From Streptomyces sp. NBC_01750 (GTDB taxonomy: Bacteria; Actinomycetota; Actinomycetes; Streptomycetales; Streptomycetaceae): a stretch of 41,662 nt of DNA. The notes under the pieces are model-generated. The model was not told the origin of the DNA, did not search any database, and worked only from the letters and a program-made list of their open reading frames with translations. Every line of letters begins with the position of its first letter. Within the stretch, counting starts at the first letter, position 1. Of this stretch, positions 20,956-28,942 are shown in pieces. Where the stretch lies: assembly GCF_035918095.1 (NCBI RefSeq), contig NZ_CP109139.1, positions 1-41,662 on the forward strand, given 5' to 3'. Both the position numbers and the translations under genes were made by a program.

Positions 20956-23177
20956 TCCCGAAGAAGGCGAAGAGCGGAGGCCGCACCACGGGGTTGCTGT
21001 ACTACCTGTACGGCCCGGGCCGGGCGAACGAACACGTGGACCCGCACATGGTGGCCGCGTGGGACAACGGTGTGCCGGACCCGGGGCGGACGGAGGGAAC
21101 CAACATTCCGTTGCTCGCGTCGTTGCTGGACGCGCCCCTGTACGGACTTGAAGGCAGGATTCCGGCTCAGCACGTGTACCACGTTCCGGTGTCCAACGAT
21201 GCGTCCGACCGCATCCTTTCTGACGAGGAGTGGGCGGAGGTTGCGCGCGAGATTATGGACGCGGCCGGTATCGCCCCGAAGGGCGACCCGATGGGCGCGC
21301 GTTGGGTCGCGGTCCGTCATGACCCCCAGCACATCCACATCGTTGCCACACTGGCGCGGCAGGACGGCCGTGCCCCGATTCTGCGACGGGACATGGTGAA
21401 GATGCAGGCACGTGCGCGAGAACTTGAAGTGCGGTACGGGCTGCGCCGGCTGACGAGCGGGGACAAGACGGCGAGCCGGTGGCCGACGACGGCCGAGGCG
21501 GAGAAGGCGGTGCGTAAGGGCCGCGACGAGGCCCCCCGTGTGACGCTTCAAGAGAAAGTGCGCGAGGCCGCCGCCGTCGCCGGTTCCGATGACGAGTTCT
21601 TCGGAGCGATCCAGCGCGCCGGTATCCGGCTGAACAAGCGGACCGCACCGGACGGCACGATCACGGGCTATTCGGTCGCACTGCCAGGAGACCGCACCGG
21701 AGCGGGCCGAGCCGTGTGGTTTTCCGGGTCACGTCTCGCCCCGGATCTGTCGCTACCGCGCGTGCGTGAGCGCTGGACCGGTGCACCAGCCGCAGCCCTT
21801 TCAGCCGCGGCCGGACAGACCGTCAGCAAGGCCGCCGCATGGCAGGCAGCGGCCGAGCACGTCCACCAGGCCGCCGCCATTCTCGGGCAGGCAGGGAACG
21901 ACGCCGGGGCAGGCGAGATGGTGGCCCTGTCGGACTTCCTGACGACCTACGCGGCCCAGGCCCCGGCCGAAGTCCGCCAGGAACTCAGAGATGCTGCCCG
22001 TACTTTCGAGCGGGCAGGCCGAGCACCCACCTCCCGGCAGATGAACAGCACCGCATCTAACCATCTGCGTATGGCCACGCAGCTTGTCGCCATGAGCGCA
22101 TCGCTCGGCGTCAACGGCGGGGAGGCGGCAGCGGCGATCCTGATTCTGGTGGCCGTCGCCTTGGCGGTCACCGCCGCGATGCGCTTCCACCAGGCAGGCC
22201 AGCACCGCGCCCAGGAGCAGGCCGCCGCGCGAGCCGGCTTCCATCTGAGGGCCGCAACTGAAGTCGCCTACGGTGCGAGTGCCGGCAGCGGACGGCAGCG
22301 CGGCAGCCGCGCCACATGGCAGCGCACCGCGATGCAGCCGAATGGGCCCGCGCTGGTCGAGGCGTACACACCGGTCGTGCGCGGGGCGATCCCGGCGGTT
22401 GCGGAAAGGGTGCTCGGCGAGGCCGCATGGCCCGCGCTCGCGGCCACGCTCAAGCAAGTGGAGAACGCCGGTTACGAGCCCGGTCGAGTGCTCGCCGAGG
22501 TTGCGGCACTGCGCGGTTTCGGTGACGCGGAGAGCGTTGCTGAAGTGCTCGTGTGGAGGCTGCAACGCCGCATGGTCACGGACACGGCCGACGCCTCCAC
22601 TGATGACTCCCGGCAGGCTGCCTCTCGCCCCGCAGGGCCCGCCGCGGAGGGCACCGGTACGAGTGGTGAAGCACGTACGCCCACGGCGGCGACGACGACC
22701 GAGGAGGGCGACGGGGAAACCCCGGTTGGACCGGTGGTACCGCCGCCGGTCGTGGGCCGCGGAGAGTCGATCGAAACCACGCCGCTCGGTGGCAGCGACG
22801 CGCCGAGCTTCGGCGACGCGGTGCGTCAGGGGGTGCCCGCCTACGCGTCGGCTGTGCTCGCCGATCCTGCATCGGCGACACTCGCCGCATACCTGATCAA
22901 GGCAGCGGGCGAAGGCCATCAGCCTGCGGAACTTCTCGCCGATGTGGCCGCCGCCCGCGACCTGGCCGACGCCGACAGCGTCGCCCAGGTGTTGACCTGG
23001 CGACTGCAAGGACGATTGAGCGGCGGCGCCAACGCCGGTTCGCTCCCCCGTATCACCGGACGCAAGACCGCACCGGCACGCCCCCAGACCCGAGTACCCG
23101 GAGAACGCACCGCCGCCGAGCGAGCCGCACAGGAGGCCGCACAGCGGCGCGACCAGCCGCGCAGGCCACGCCGATAG
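20952..23177 (+). CDS. Relaxase (MOBP-like) for conjugative transfer
   Basis: 741 residues from GTG 20952. The N-terminal ~250 residues are the relaxase domain. GLLYYLYGPGRANEHVDPHM contains the tyrosine cluster (Y17, Y18, Y20) expected to hold the nucleophile. RHDPQHIHIVATL gives the metal-binding H123, H127, H129. It would nick oriT and pilot the strand to the coupling protein. The C-terminal region has two helical modules of about 70 residues (from about residues 470 and 615), each with a pattern like W/T-x-AL-(8-12)-G-x-x-P-x-x-L-(4)-A, and low-complexity stretches. Similar modules recur in the next gene. Confidence 0.85.
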   Translation: MIPKKAKSGGRTTGLLYYLYGPGRANEHVDPHMVAAWDNGVPDPGRTEGTNIPLLASLLDAPLYGLEGRIPAQHVYHVPVSNDASDRILSDEEWAEVAREIMDAAGIAPKGDPMGARWVAVRHDPQHIHIVATLARQDGRAPILRRDMVKMQARARELEVRYGLRRLTSGDKTASRWPTTAEAEKAVRKGRDEAPRVTLQEKVREAAAVAGSDDEFFGAIQRAGIRLNKRTAPDGTITGYSVALPGDRTGAGRAVWFSGSRLAPDLSLPRVRERWTGAPAAALSAAAGQTVSKAAAWQAAAEHVHQAAAILGQAGNDAGAGEMVALSDFLTTYAAQAPAEVRQELRDAARTFERAGRAPTSRQMNSTASNHLRMATQLVAMSASLGVNGGEAAAAILILVAVALAVTAAMRFHQAGQHRAQEQAAARAGFHLRAATEVAYGASAGSGRQRGSRATWQRTAMQPNGPALVEAYTPVVRGAIPAVAERVLGEAAWPALAATLKQVENAGYEPGRVLAEVAALRGFGDAESVAEVLVWRLQRRMVTDTADASTDDSRQAASRPAGPAAEGTGTSGEARTPTAATTTEEGDGETPVGPVVPPPVVGRGESIETTPLGGSDAPSFGDAVRQGVPAYASAVLADPASATLAAYLIKAAGEGHQPAELLADVAAARDLADADSVAQVLTWRLQGRLSGGANAGSLPRITGRKTAPARPQTRVPGERTAAERAAQEAAQRRDQPRRPRR

Positions 23178-23266
23178 AGCAGGGCCGCCGCGAGCCTGGA
23201 AATCCCGAGTTTCGTGGCGGCAGGAGAGCTAGCGTCAGTACGAGACGACCAACAGGAGACGGGGAC

Positions 23267-23299
23267 ATGATGACGACTCAGAACGGGGTGACACGGTGA
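23267..23299 (+). CDS. 10-residue coupled mini-ORF (MMTTQNGVTR)
   Basis: ATG 23267 has a strong ribosome site (AACAGGAGACGGGGAC). Its TGA (23297-23299) overlaps the GTG start of 23296-24450, which has no separate good ribosome site nearby. A leader peptide that feeds ribosomes into the next gene is the simplest reading. Confidence 0.45.
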   Translation: MMTTQNGVTR

Positions 23300-24450
23300 G
23301 CGACACCAACCCGATGGAGCAGGCCGCCGGGCAGGCCGTGCAGACGGCCGCCGTCGCGCTCCAGGTGCTCGTGTTGACGGCACAGGTCTTGAGTGAGCAC
23401 TCGCGACGCGAGGTAGCCCAGCGGGCGAATGCACCCGCGGTACCCCCGCAGCAGCAGCCTGCCCCCGCGCCCCTGCGTCAGCCGGCCGACCCGGATCACG
23501 AGCGGTACGCGCACATCGTCCGCGCAACCGTGCAGCCGCCGGGCGTGGCCGAAGCGATGGTGAACGCGCCGCAGTGGCCCCAGCTCGCCGACGAGCTGAA
23601 GAAGTTGGAGAGGGCCGGGGTCAACGTCCATCAGTTCCTCAGCGACGCCGCCCCCATGATCTCCCGCATGGACGCCGACCTACGGGCCGGGTCCACGACG
23701 CCGGGTGTCACCACATCGGCAGCCGCGGCAACACCCCGCGACCCGTGGGCGCCGCCGCCCGGACAGGAGCGCGACGAGCCGGGCGTAATCCAGCGGTTCA
23801 CGCAGTGGGTGAAAGAGGCGGTCTCGAAGCTGTGGCAGAAGATCACCGGCCGCGAGGAAACCTCTGCGCTCGGCGAACGCAGCCGCGAGCTCGCCCGTCT
23901 CGGGATCGGCAGCCAGGAGAACTCACGGCTGGTCGTCGTCGCCCGCGAGTCACTGGCCGATGAGGGCATGTTGAACCAGATGGTGACCTCCCGCGCGTGG
24001 CCGGGCATCGCCAGTCAGATCAGGGCCCTTGAGGAGGCCGGGCACAACCCGCGCGAAGCCCTGGCGGGGGTGCCCGCTCGCATCCAGCAGGCCGCCGCCG
24101 CCGGTATCAAACTCACCCCCGCCGAGGCCGCCCGCGGACTGCTCACCGACCAGGCGAAAACCCCCGTCCCCGCTCGTGTGCCGACTCCCACAGCGGCACC
24201 GGCCGCCGCGACCACTCCCCCGGCACCGGCCGCCACCACGGCCAGCACGCCGACCACGGAGCCGAGTCCGCATGTACGGGCCTTCATGAGCCCGCTGGAG
24301 CCAGAACGGGCCGGGACACCCGACCGCGCCGCAGCCGCCAAGGCTCAGTCCACCACCGCCACACCGGGCGCAACCCCGGCACCGGGCCCGCAAGCGGCGC
24401 CGACCGCACCCACCATGCCCACCAACCCGACGCGTACGCACAGCCGATGA
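23296..24450 (+). CDS. Relaxase-associated helical protein sharing repeats with the relaxase
   Basis: 384 residues from GTG 23296. The N-terminus is a hydrophobic helix (VQTAAVALQVLVLTAQVLSE), too polar at its ends to be a sure membrane span. Two modules, around residues 75-125 (MVNAPQWPQLADELKKLERA with GVNVHQFL) and 215-265 (MVTSRAWPGIASQIRALEEA with GHNPREALAGVPARI), match the helical modules of the relaxase C-terminus. A Trp-rich amphipathic segment (IQRFTQWVKEAVSKLWQKI) lies between them and the last 100 residues are Pro/Ala/Thr-rich. It probably works with the relaxase, perhaps as a relaxosome partner. Mechanism is inferred. Confidence 0.65.
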   Translation: MSDTNPMEQAAGQAVQTAAVALQVLVLTAQVLSEHSRREVAQRANAPAVPPQQQPAPAPLRQPADPDHERYAHIVRATVQPPGVAEAMVNAPQWPQLADELKKLERAGVNVHQFLSDAAPMISRMDADLRAGSTTPGVTTSAAAATPRDPWAPPPGQERDEPGVIQRFTQWVKEAVSKLWQKITGREETSALGERSRELARLGIGSQENSRLVVVARESLADEGMLNQMVTSRAWPGIASQIRALEEAGHNPREALAGVPARIQQAAAAGIKLTPAEAARGLLTDQAKTPVPARVPTPTAAPAAATTPPAPAATTASTPTTEPSPHVRAFMSPLEPERAGTPDRAAAAKAQSTTATPGATPAPGPQAAPTAPTMPTNPTRTHSR

Positions 24451-24488
24451 ATCCCACACCCGCCCAGGAAGGAGCGAGGACCCGATGA
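24447..24488 (+). CDS. 13-residue coupled mini-ORF (MNPTPAQEGARTR)
   Basis: Its ATG overlaps the stop of the upstream gene (ATGA at 24447-24450) and its TGA overlaps the ATG of the downstream gene (24485-24488), bridging the gap exactly. It contains the AGGAAGGAG ribosome site of the next gene. It may be a coupling device or coincidence. Confidence 0.35.
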   Translation: MNPTPAQEGARTR

Positions 24489-24964
24489 ATCCCCACGCGC
24501 GAACCCCCCAGCGGTCTGGCGACGAGGAGCCCACTCGCAAGCCCGATTCCACCGTGACCGGCAGCACTGGCGACAGCGGTACGGATGACGCCGAGGCCCG
24601 ACGCCATGCAGCGGCGCATGCCCGCAGCAGTGCCGACCACCAGTCGCGTGCGGATGCCGCTCTCGGTGACGCCGACGCCGCCCGAGGCCGGGCCGCAGAG
24701 GCGGACGGCCGGGGCGACGTTGCCACGGCCGGGATGGAGTGGAGCGACGCGGCAGGCCTTGACGGACTGGCCGCGCACGAGGCCACCACGTCCACGATCG
24801 AGTCCCGTGCGGCAGCCGCCGCGACGAAGTCCACCACCGTCCCGGCGGGGGGGAAGGCCGGACAGGGCCGAGGCCGCGGCACGTCGGCCGCCGCACCAGC
24901 AGGGCAGGGGCAGGGCCGGGCGGCGACGCCGCCGCCCGGAGCCGGACGCCGCAACATCTCGTAA
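24485..24964 (+). CDS. Unrecognised 159-residue low-complexity protein
   Basis: ATG 24485 has AGGAAGGAG about 12 bases upstream. The sequence is polar and Ala/Asp/Arg-rich: a disordered N-terminus, a helical middle (SRADAALGDADAARGRAAEA), and a Gly/Gln/Arg tail (AGQGQGRAATPPPGAGRRN). No domain is recognised. Last gene of the mobilisation operon, convergent with the T4SS operon across the shared terminator at 24982. Possibly a DNA-binding or structural accessory by its basic tail; no function assigned. Confidence 0.6.
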   Translation: MNPHARTPQRSGDEEPTRKPDSTVTGSTGDSGTDDAEARRHAAAHARSSADHQSRADAALGDADAARGRAAEADGRGDVATAGMEWSDAAGLDGLAAHEATTSTIESRAAAAATKSTTVPAGGKAGQGRGRGTSAAAPAGQGQGRAATPPPGAGRRNIS

Positions 24965-24981
24965 CGCGCACGGTGCATGCA

Positions 24982-25014
24982 GAAGGGCCGGAGGGAAGAA
25001 ATCCCTCCGGCCCT
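24982..25014. terminator. Bidirectional terminator between mobilisation and T4SS operons
   Basis: AAGGGCCGGAGGGA and TCCCTCCGGCCCTT, a perfect 14-bp stem with loop AGAAA, with T residues on one side. Both converging operons end within 22 bases of it. Confidence 0.85.
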
Positions 25015-25020
25015 TTGGCT

Positions 25021-25026
25021 TGTACA
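25021..25026. repeat. TGTACA palindrome, copy 8 (imperfect)
   Basis: GGCTTGTACAGGTGAA after the terminator; on the minus strand it reads TGTACAAGCCAAAGGG, matching copies 3 and 5. Confidence 0.55.
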
Positions 25027-25035
25027 GGTGAACTC

Positions 25036-25641
25036 TCAGGCGTTCGCCGGTTCCGGTTCGGGCTCGGCGACGACGAGCCCGGCGGGCAGCGGCTCCACCG
25101 GCGGAACGGGCAACACGGTGTGTTGGGGACGGTCCGGGTTGGTCATGCAGCCGGCGAACGGCCCATCAGCGGCACGGAGGTGCGCAAGCATCGGGTCCAA
25201 GTGGTCACGGTGCCACACGGACGGGCCGGTGAGGCCGCAGGTTTCCGGGTCGGTGAGTTCCTGCCAGGCGAGCCACGCCGCATGCAGCCTGGCGACGGCC
25301 GCCGGATGGTCCCACCAGCTTGCGCACCAGGTCGCCGAAGAGGACACCTCACCGAGGTAGGTGGGGACGAGCAGGCCCCGCACCCAGCCGGCGAGGGCCA
25401 TTAGCTCGCGGTTGTACTTCGGCCCGTCCAACCAGAGGATGAACGGCGGAGTCTTGGGCTTCTCCTTTCCTTTCTCGCTTTCCCCGTCGTCGCCCTGGCC
25501 GTTGCCGGAGGCGGCAACCGCGGAGGCGAGTTGGTCGACCTTCCTGGTGTTGTGTTCCAGCTGAGAGGCGAAACCGTGGACCGTCGCCGCGAGGTCCGCC
25601 AGGTCCTCGGCGAGCACGTCAACCGGTTGCGGATCGCTCAT
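25036..25641 (-). CDS. DUF4913-family protein, last gene of the T4SS operon
   Basis: 201 residues from ATG 25641. The N-terminal part is coiled-coil-like (LAEDLADLAATVHGFASQLE) with a charged linker. The C-terminal half has the pattern I associate with DUF4913: LAGWVRGLLVPTYL, CASWWDHPAAVARLHAAWLA, a WHRDHLDPML segment and DGPFAGC. DUF4913 genes are common beside actinobacterial coupling-protein genes; their biochemical role is not established. The start overlaps the end of the coupling protein by 4 nt, so the two are coupled. Confidence 0.8.
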   Translation of the reverse strand: MSDPQPVDVLAEDLADLAATVHGFASQLEHNTRKVDQLASAVAASGNGQGDDGESEKGKEKPKTPPFILWLDGPKYNRELMALAGWVRGLLVPTYLGEVSSSATWCASWWDHPAAVARLHAAWLAWQELTDPETCGLTGPSVWHRDHLDPMLAHLRAADGPFAGCMTNPDRPQHTVLPVPPVEPLPAGLVVAEPEPEPANA

Positions 25642-27395
25642 GCTGCGATCACCTTTCGGGAGGCGCGGACGGCGATTTCCGCAATCTCACAGTCGGAGTC
25701 GTGGGACAGGTCTGCCGCGTCGGATTCGAGGTACCAGGGACGCAGCCGAATCATGCCGACCCGTACGCCGGTCGCCAGCAGCAGGGCACGGCCCTTGGGC
25801 AGTGCGCGGATCTCCGCGGCTTCCATGACCCGCTCGCGCCGCCGCGACGTGGAGACGCTGCGGCCGGTGGAGCCGTGCGAGACGGACGTCTCGGCGACCT
25901 TGTGTTCACCGACCAGGCGAGAGACCTTTTCGGCGAACTCCGCGTCGTCGAGGCCGGAGCCGAGGGCCTTGATGGTGGCCGCCGACCACAGGGCATCCAT
26001 GCCCGCCTCACCCCAGACGCGCACGCCCTGGCGGTAGCTCTGCAGGATGGTCACGGGGATCACGCCGCGCGATCCCAGGTGCGAGTACAGGTCCGGCAGA
26101 TCCTCGATGCGGCACACGTTCGCCGCCTCGTCGAGGATCGCCACCAGCGGCGCATCGAGGCGGCCACCGGCTCGCTCGGCGGCGACCATCGCCGCCCGCA
26201 GCACGGCATCGGCCGCCGCCGCGATGACGCCGGCAGCGGAGCCGCCACCATCCTTGGACAACAGATACAGCGTGTCGCGGGAGCGCACGAAGTCCGCCGG
26301 GCGGAACTCTTTCGCCCGCGGATCGGGAGTCACCCACGCCAGCGTTTCCGGGTCCAGGAGGCAGGCGACGCACTGACGGGCCGTCTCGTAAATGCCGTCG
26401 CGGGTGTCGGCCGCGCCCGCCACGGTGGAGGCGAGCTGTTGGGCCAAGGCCTCTTTGCCGGCCGCCTTGAGCGCGCTCACCGGCCCGCGGTCGCTCGGGG
26501 TGGACAGCCAGGCCAGCACGTCCGAGACCGAGCCGCCCGAGACCGAAGCAGCGTGAAACAGCGCCGTCAACAGGTTCTTCGCCGCCCCCATCCAGAAGTC
26601 ACCGCGCGACTTCTCATCGGTCGTCGCCGCGATGAAGTGCGAGGCGAGACGCCCGGCGCCCTCGATGGTGCGGGCGGAGTCGAGCATGTTCCACCACATC
26701 GCCCGCTCGGAGTGCGTGATGGACTGCGGGTCGAGGAGCCAAACCGCGCCCGCCTCCAACCGCCGGGCGCGGGTCACCGCGAACACGTCCGGCTTGTTGG
26801 AGGTGAGCATCACCGCACCGGGGGCCCGCAGCAGCGCGGGCACCGCGATGGACGTCGACTTGCCCGAACGCGGGGCCATGATGGCCAACAGCACGTCTTC
26901 CCAGCTCGCCCGCAGCTCAGGGCCGCGTGCCGCGTCGAGGTTGCCGAGCAACACCCCCGTGTCGTCCGGCTTCACCTCCTCCTCACCCTTGAGCGAGGGC
27001 CGCAGGGCGCGGGCCCGCGCGGTCATCGCCTTCGGCGCGAGCGGGGCCAGGTCCCGCATACCGGCCAGACCCGCGCGGTGGGAGAAGAACCGCCGCCAGA
27101 CGAAGAACCCGGCGACGGCGAGGGCGGCGAGGACGAGGACCAGGAGCACGGCCATGCCGACACCGGCCGCCGTCGCGTGCCCGGGCCACAGCCGGCCCGG
27201 GCCATCGAAGGCGAGGCCCTTTGCCGACTTGATCGAGTAGGCGGGCGGAGCCCAGCCGCCCCCGGCGAGAGCCACGCCGAGGGTTCCGCCGACGTAGGCC
27301 CCGGTGAACAGGGTGACGCTGCCGACGATGACGCCGAGGACCGCAAGCGGTGCCCCCGCCCCCGCTCCCCCGCCAGCGTTGTTGGAGTCGTTCAC
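25638..27395 (-). CDS. VirD4/TraG-like type IV coupling protein
   Basis: 585 residues from ATG 27395. Two N-terminal membrane segments (LAVLGVIVGSVTLFTGAYVG and VGMAVLLVLVLAALAVAGFF) anchor a cytoplasmic ATPase. Walker A is APRSGKST (K179), an Ala in place of the usual first Gly, and Walker B is LVAILDEAANV (D422, E423). The following SHLGSRGVIPVTILQSYRQG is the typical coupling-protein segment after Walker B. It would bring the relaxase-DNA complex to the secretion channel and drive export. Overlaps the genes on both sides by 4 nt within the operon. Confidence 0.9.
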   Translation of the reverse strand: MNDSNNAGGGAGAGAPLAVLGVIVGSVTLFTGAYVGGTLGVALAGGGWAPPAYSIKSAKGLAFDGPGRLWPGHATAAGVGMAVLLVLVLAALAVAGFFVWRRFFSHRAGLAGMRDLAPLAPKAMTARARALRPSLKGEEEVKPDDTGVLLGNLDAARGPELRASWEDVLLAIMAPRSGKSTSIAVPALLRAPGAVMLTSNKPDVFAVTRARRLEAGAVWLLDPQSITHSERAMWWNMLDSARTIEGAGRLASHFIAATTDEKSRGDFWMGAAKNLLTALFHAASVSGGSVSDVLAWLSTPSDRGPVSALKAAGKEALAQQLASTVAGAADTRDGIYETARQCVACLLDPETLAWVTPDPRAKEFRPADFVRSRDTLYLLSKDGGGSAAGVIAAAADAVLRAAMVAAERAGGRLDAPLVAILDEAANVCRIEDLPDLYSHLGSRGVIPVTILQSYRQGVRVWGEAGMDALWSAATIKALGSGLDDAEFAEKVSRLVGEHKVAETSVSHGSTGRSVSTSRRRERVMEAAEIRALPKGRALLLATGVRVGMIRLRPWYLESDAADLSHDSDCEIAEIAVRASRKVIAA

Positions 27396-28927
27396 GCCGC
27401 ATCTCCCTTATGGATCGTCTTTGACGGGTCTGTCTCGTACAGCCGCCGTTCAGCGTCGGTGAGCTGAAGCCGTACCGGGGTGCCCGGGCGCGTGCCGAGC
27501 CTCAACATGTATTTGCCGCGTCCGGGGTGGACCTGGCGGGTGCCGTCCAGGCCTGTGCCGGACGAGGATGACCACGACGCGATGAGGTTGATCTCTGCGT
27601 CCGTCAGCGGCCGTTGGGCCGAGACGCGCTCCAGTTCGCCGACGCTCAGCGCCCCGAGAATCATCGAGTCGCACCGGTCGATCATGCCCATGGCCTTTGC
27701 GCGATCCTGTGGCGTCGGCAGCGACTCCGGGTCACGCAGCGAGTGCGTGATGAACAGTGTCACTTCGTTCCGCGCCCGGTTCAGGCGGGTCATGGAGTCG
27801 AAGGCGTCGACGATGCCGGGGCCGGCGCGTAGGGCCCGCCACATCTCATCCAGCGGGAGAACGAGCGGCGCGTTCATCAGGCCGACCGCCCGCGCCGAGT
27901 CGATCGAGCTGTAGGCGTACGCCCAGGTGGCCAGCAGACCGGCACTGACCACGTGGTCACCGGCCGTCAGGAGGCTGGACAGGTCCACGGACAGGGCCGG
28001 GGCCGACAGGTCCAACGGTGTGGTGGTCGGGCCGTCGAACAGACCGGACAGCGGGCCCACGCACAGGTTCTCCAGGGCGTGAGTCACGCCGCGGACCAGC
28101 GCCCTGTAGTCGTCCTCTCCATCCACCATGAGCTGTGCCCGCAGCTCTGCCGGTCCGTCCCGCAGCACCTTGACCACGTCCGGGATGATCGGGTCGCCCT
28201 CCCCCACCAGCTTTGCGGCGACGAGCCGGATCGCGTGCTCGACGACGTTGCGTTCGGTGGGGGACGGCCGCCGGTCCATCTCCGTCGTCAGCAGCGCGTG
28301 CAGCAGCTCGCTACGACGGCCGTTCATTTCGGAGAGCAGGGCATCCCGCCGTCCCGGGTCGAGGGTCGGCAGGATCTTGCGCAGGGGGCCGGAGTCCAGG
28401 GGGTTGATGCGGTCGAGGCCGCGGCCGATGCGGACGACCTGGCCGCCGAGCTCGGCGACGAGCTCGGCATACTCGCCCTTCACGTCGCCCGGTACGACGA
28501 GCTTGTAGCCGTAGGCGTTGTAGACGAGGCAGATGCGTTTGGCGATCGCCGACTTACCGACGCCGGGTTGGGCCATGATCCAGACGCCCGGGTTGGTCAC
28601 CAGGGAGCCGATCCAGCCGGACGGGTCGAAACAAACCAATTCGTGTGTGAGTTGGTCGTATCCGATGGGGACGCCCTCGGGCGGCAGGCCGCCGCCGAGG
28701 ACGAAGGGGTACAGGCCGGCGGTCTGCACGGTCGAGCTGAGGTAGACGGAGCCGGGGTCGAGGACGGCCGCGCGGCCACGGCCGGCACCCTTCCAGCCCC
28801 AGCGGGAGGCGATCACGTTCGGGTTGAGGCGCCAGCCGCCGGTAGGCTCTGGCGCGGTCGTCCCGGCGGTTACGCCCCGCCGGGACGACTCGGAGCCCTT
28901 ACGGGCCGCAGTCTTGTTGCGCTTCAC
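27392..28927 (-). CDS. VirB4-type T4SS ATPase (ATPase half)
   Basis: 511 residues from ATG 28927. Walker A is AQPGVGKSA (K125) and Walker B is LVLPLDEMWRAL (D360, E361), followed by the TRLNRARNEVTLFITHSLRD segment typical of VirB4/TraC-like ATPases. The protein lacks the usual N-terminal VirB4 domain of several hundred residues, which seems to be supplied by the separate SCO6880-type gene just upstream in the operon. It would power channel assembly or substrate movement at the inner face of the membrane. The stop overlaps the coupling-protein start by 4 nt. Confidence 0.85.
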   Translation of the reverse strand: MKRNKTAARKGSESSRRGVTAGTTAPEPTGGWRLNPNVIASRWGWKGAGRGRAAVLDPGSVYLSSTVQTAGLYPFVLGGGLPPEGVPIGYDQLTHELVCFDPSGWIGSLVTNPGVWIMAQPGVGKSAIAKRICLVYNAYGYKLVVPGDVKGEYAELVAELGGQVVRIGRGLDRINPLDSGPLRKILPTLDPGRRDALLSEMNGRRSELLHALLTTEMDRRPSPTERNVVEHAIRLVAAKLVGEGDPIIPDVVKVLRDGPAELRAQLMVDGEDDYRALVRGVTHALENLCVGPLSGLFDGPTTTPLDLSAPALSVDLSSLLTAGDHVVSAGLLATWAYAYSSIDSARAVGLMNAPLVLPLDEMWRALRAGPGIVDAFDSMTRLNRARNEVTLFITHSLRDPESLPTPQDRAKAMGMIDRCDSMILGALSVGELERVSAQRPLTDAEINLIASWSSSSGTGLDGTRQVHPGRGKYMLRLGTRPGTPVRLQLTDAERRLYETDPSKTIHKGDAA

Positions 28928-28942
28928 GTTGTGCGCCCTTCC

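Noticed and set aside
25701..27467. A 588-codon plus-strand frame across the coupling-protein gene
   Set aside because: Antisense to a protein with intact Walker A and B motifs; low-complexity translation.
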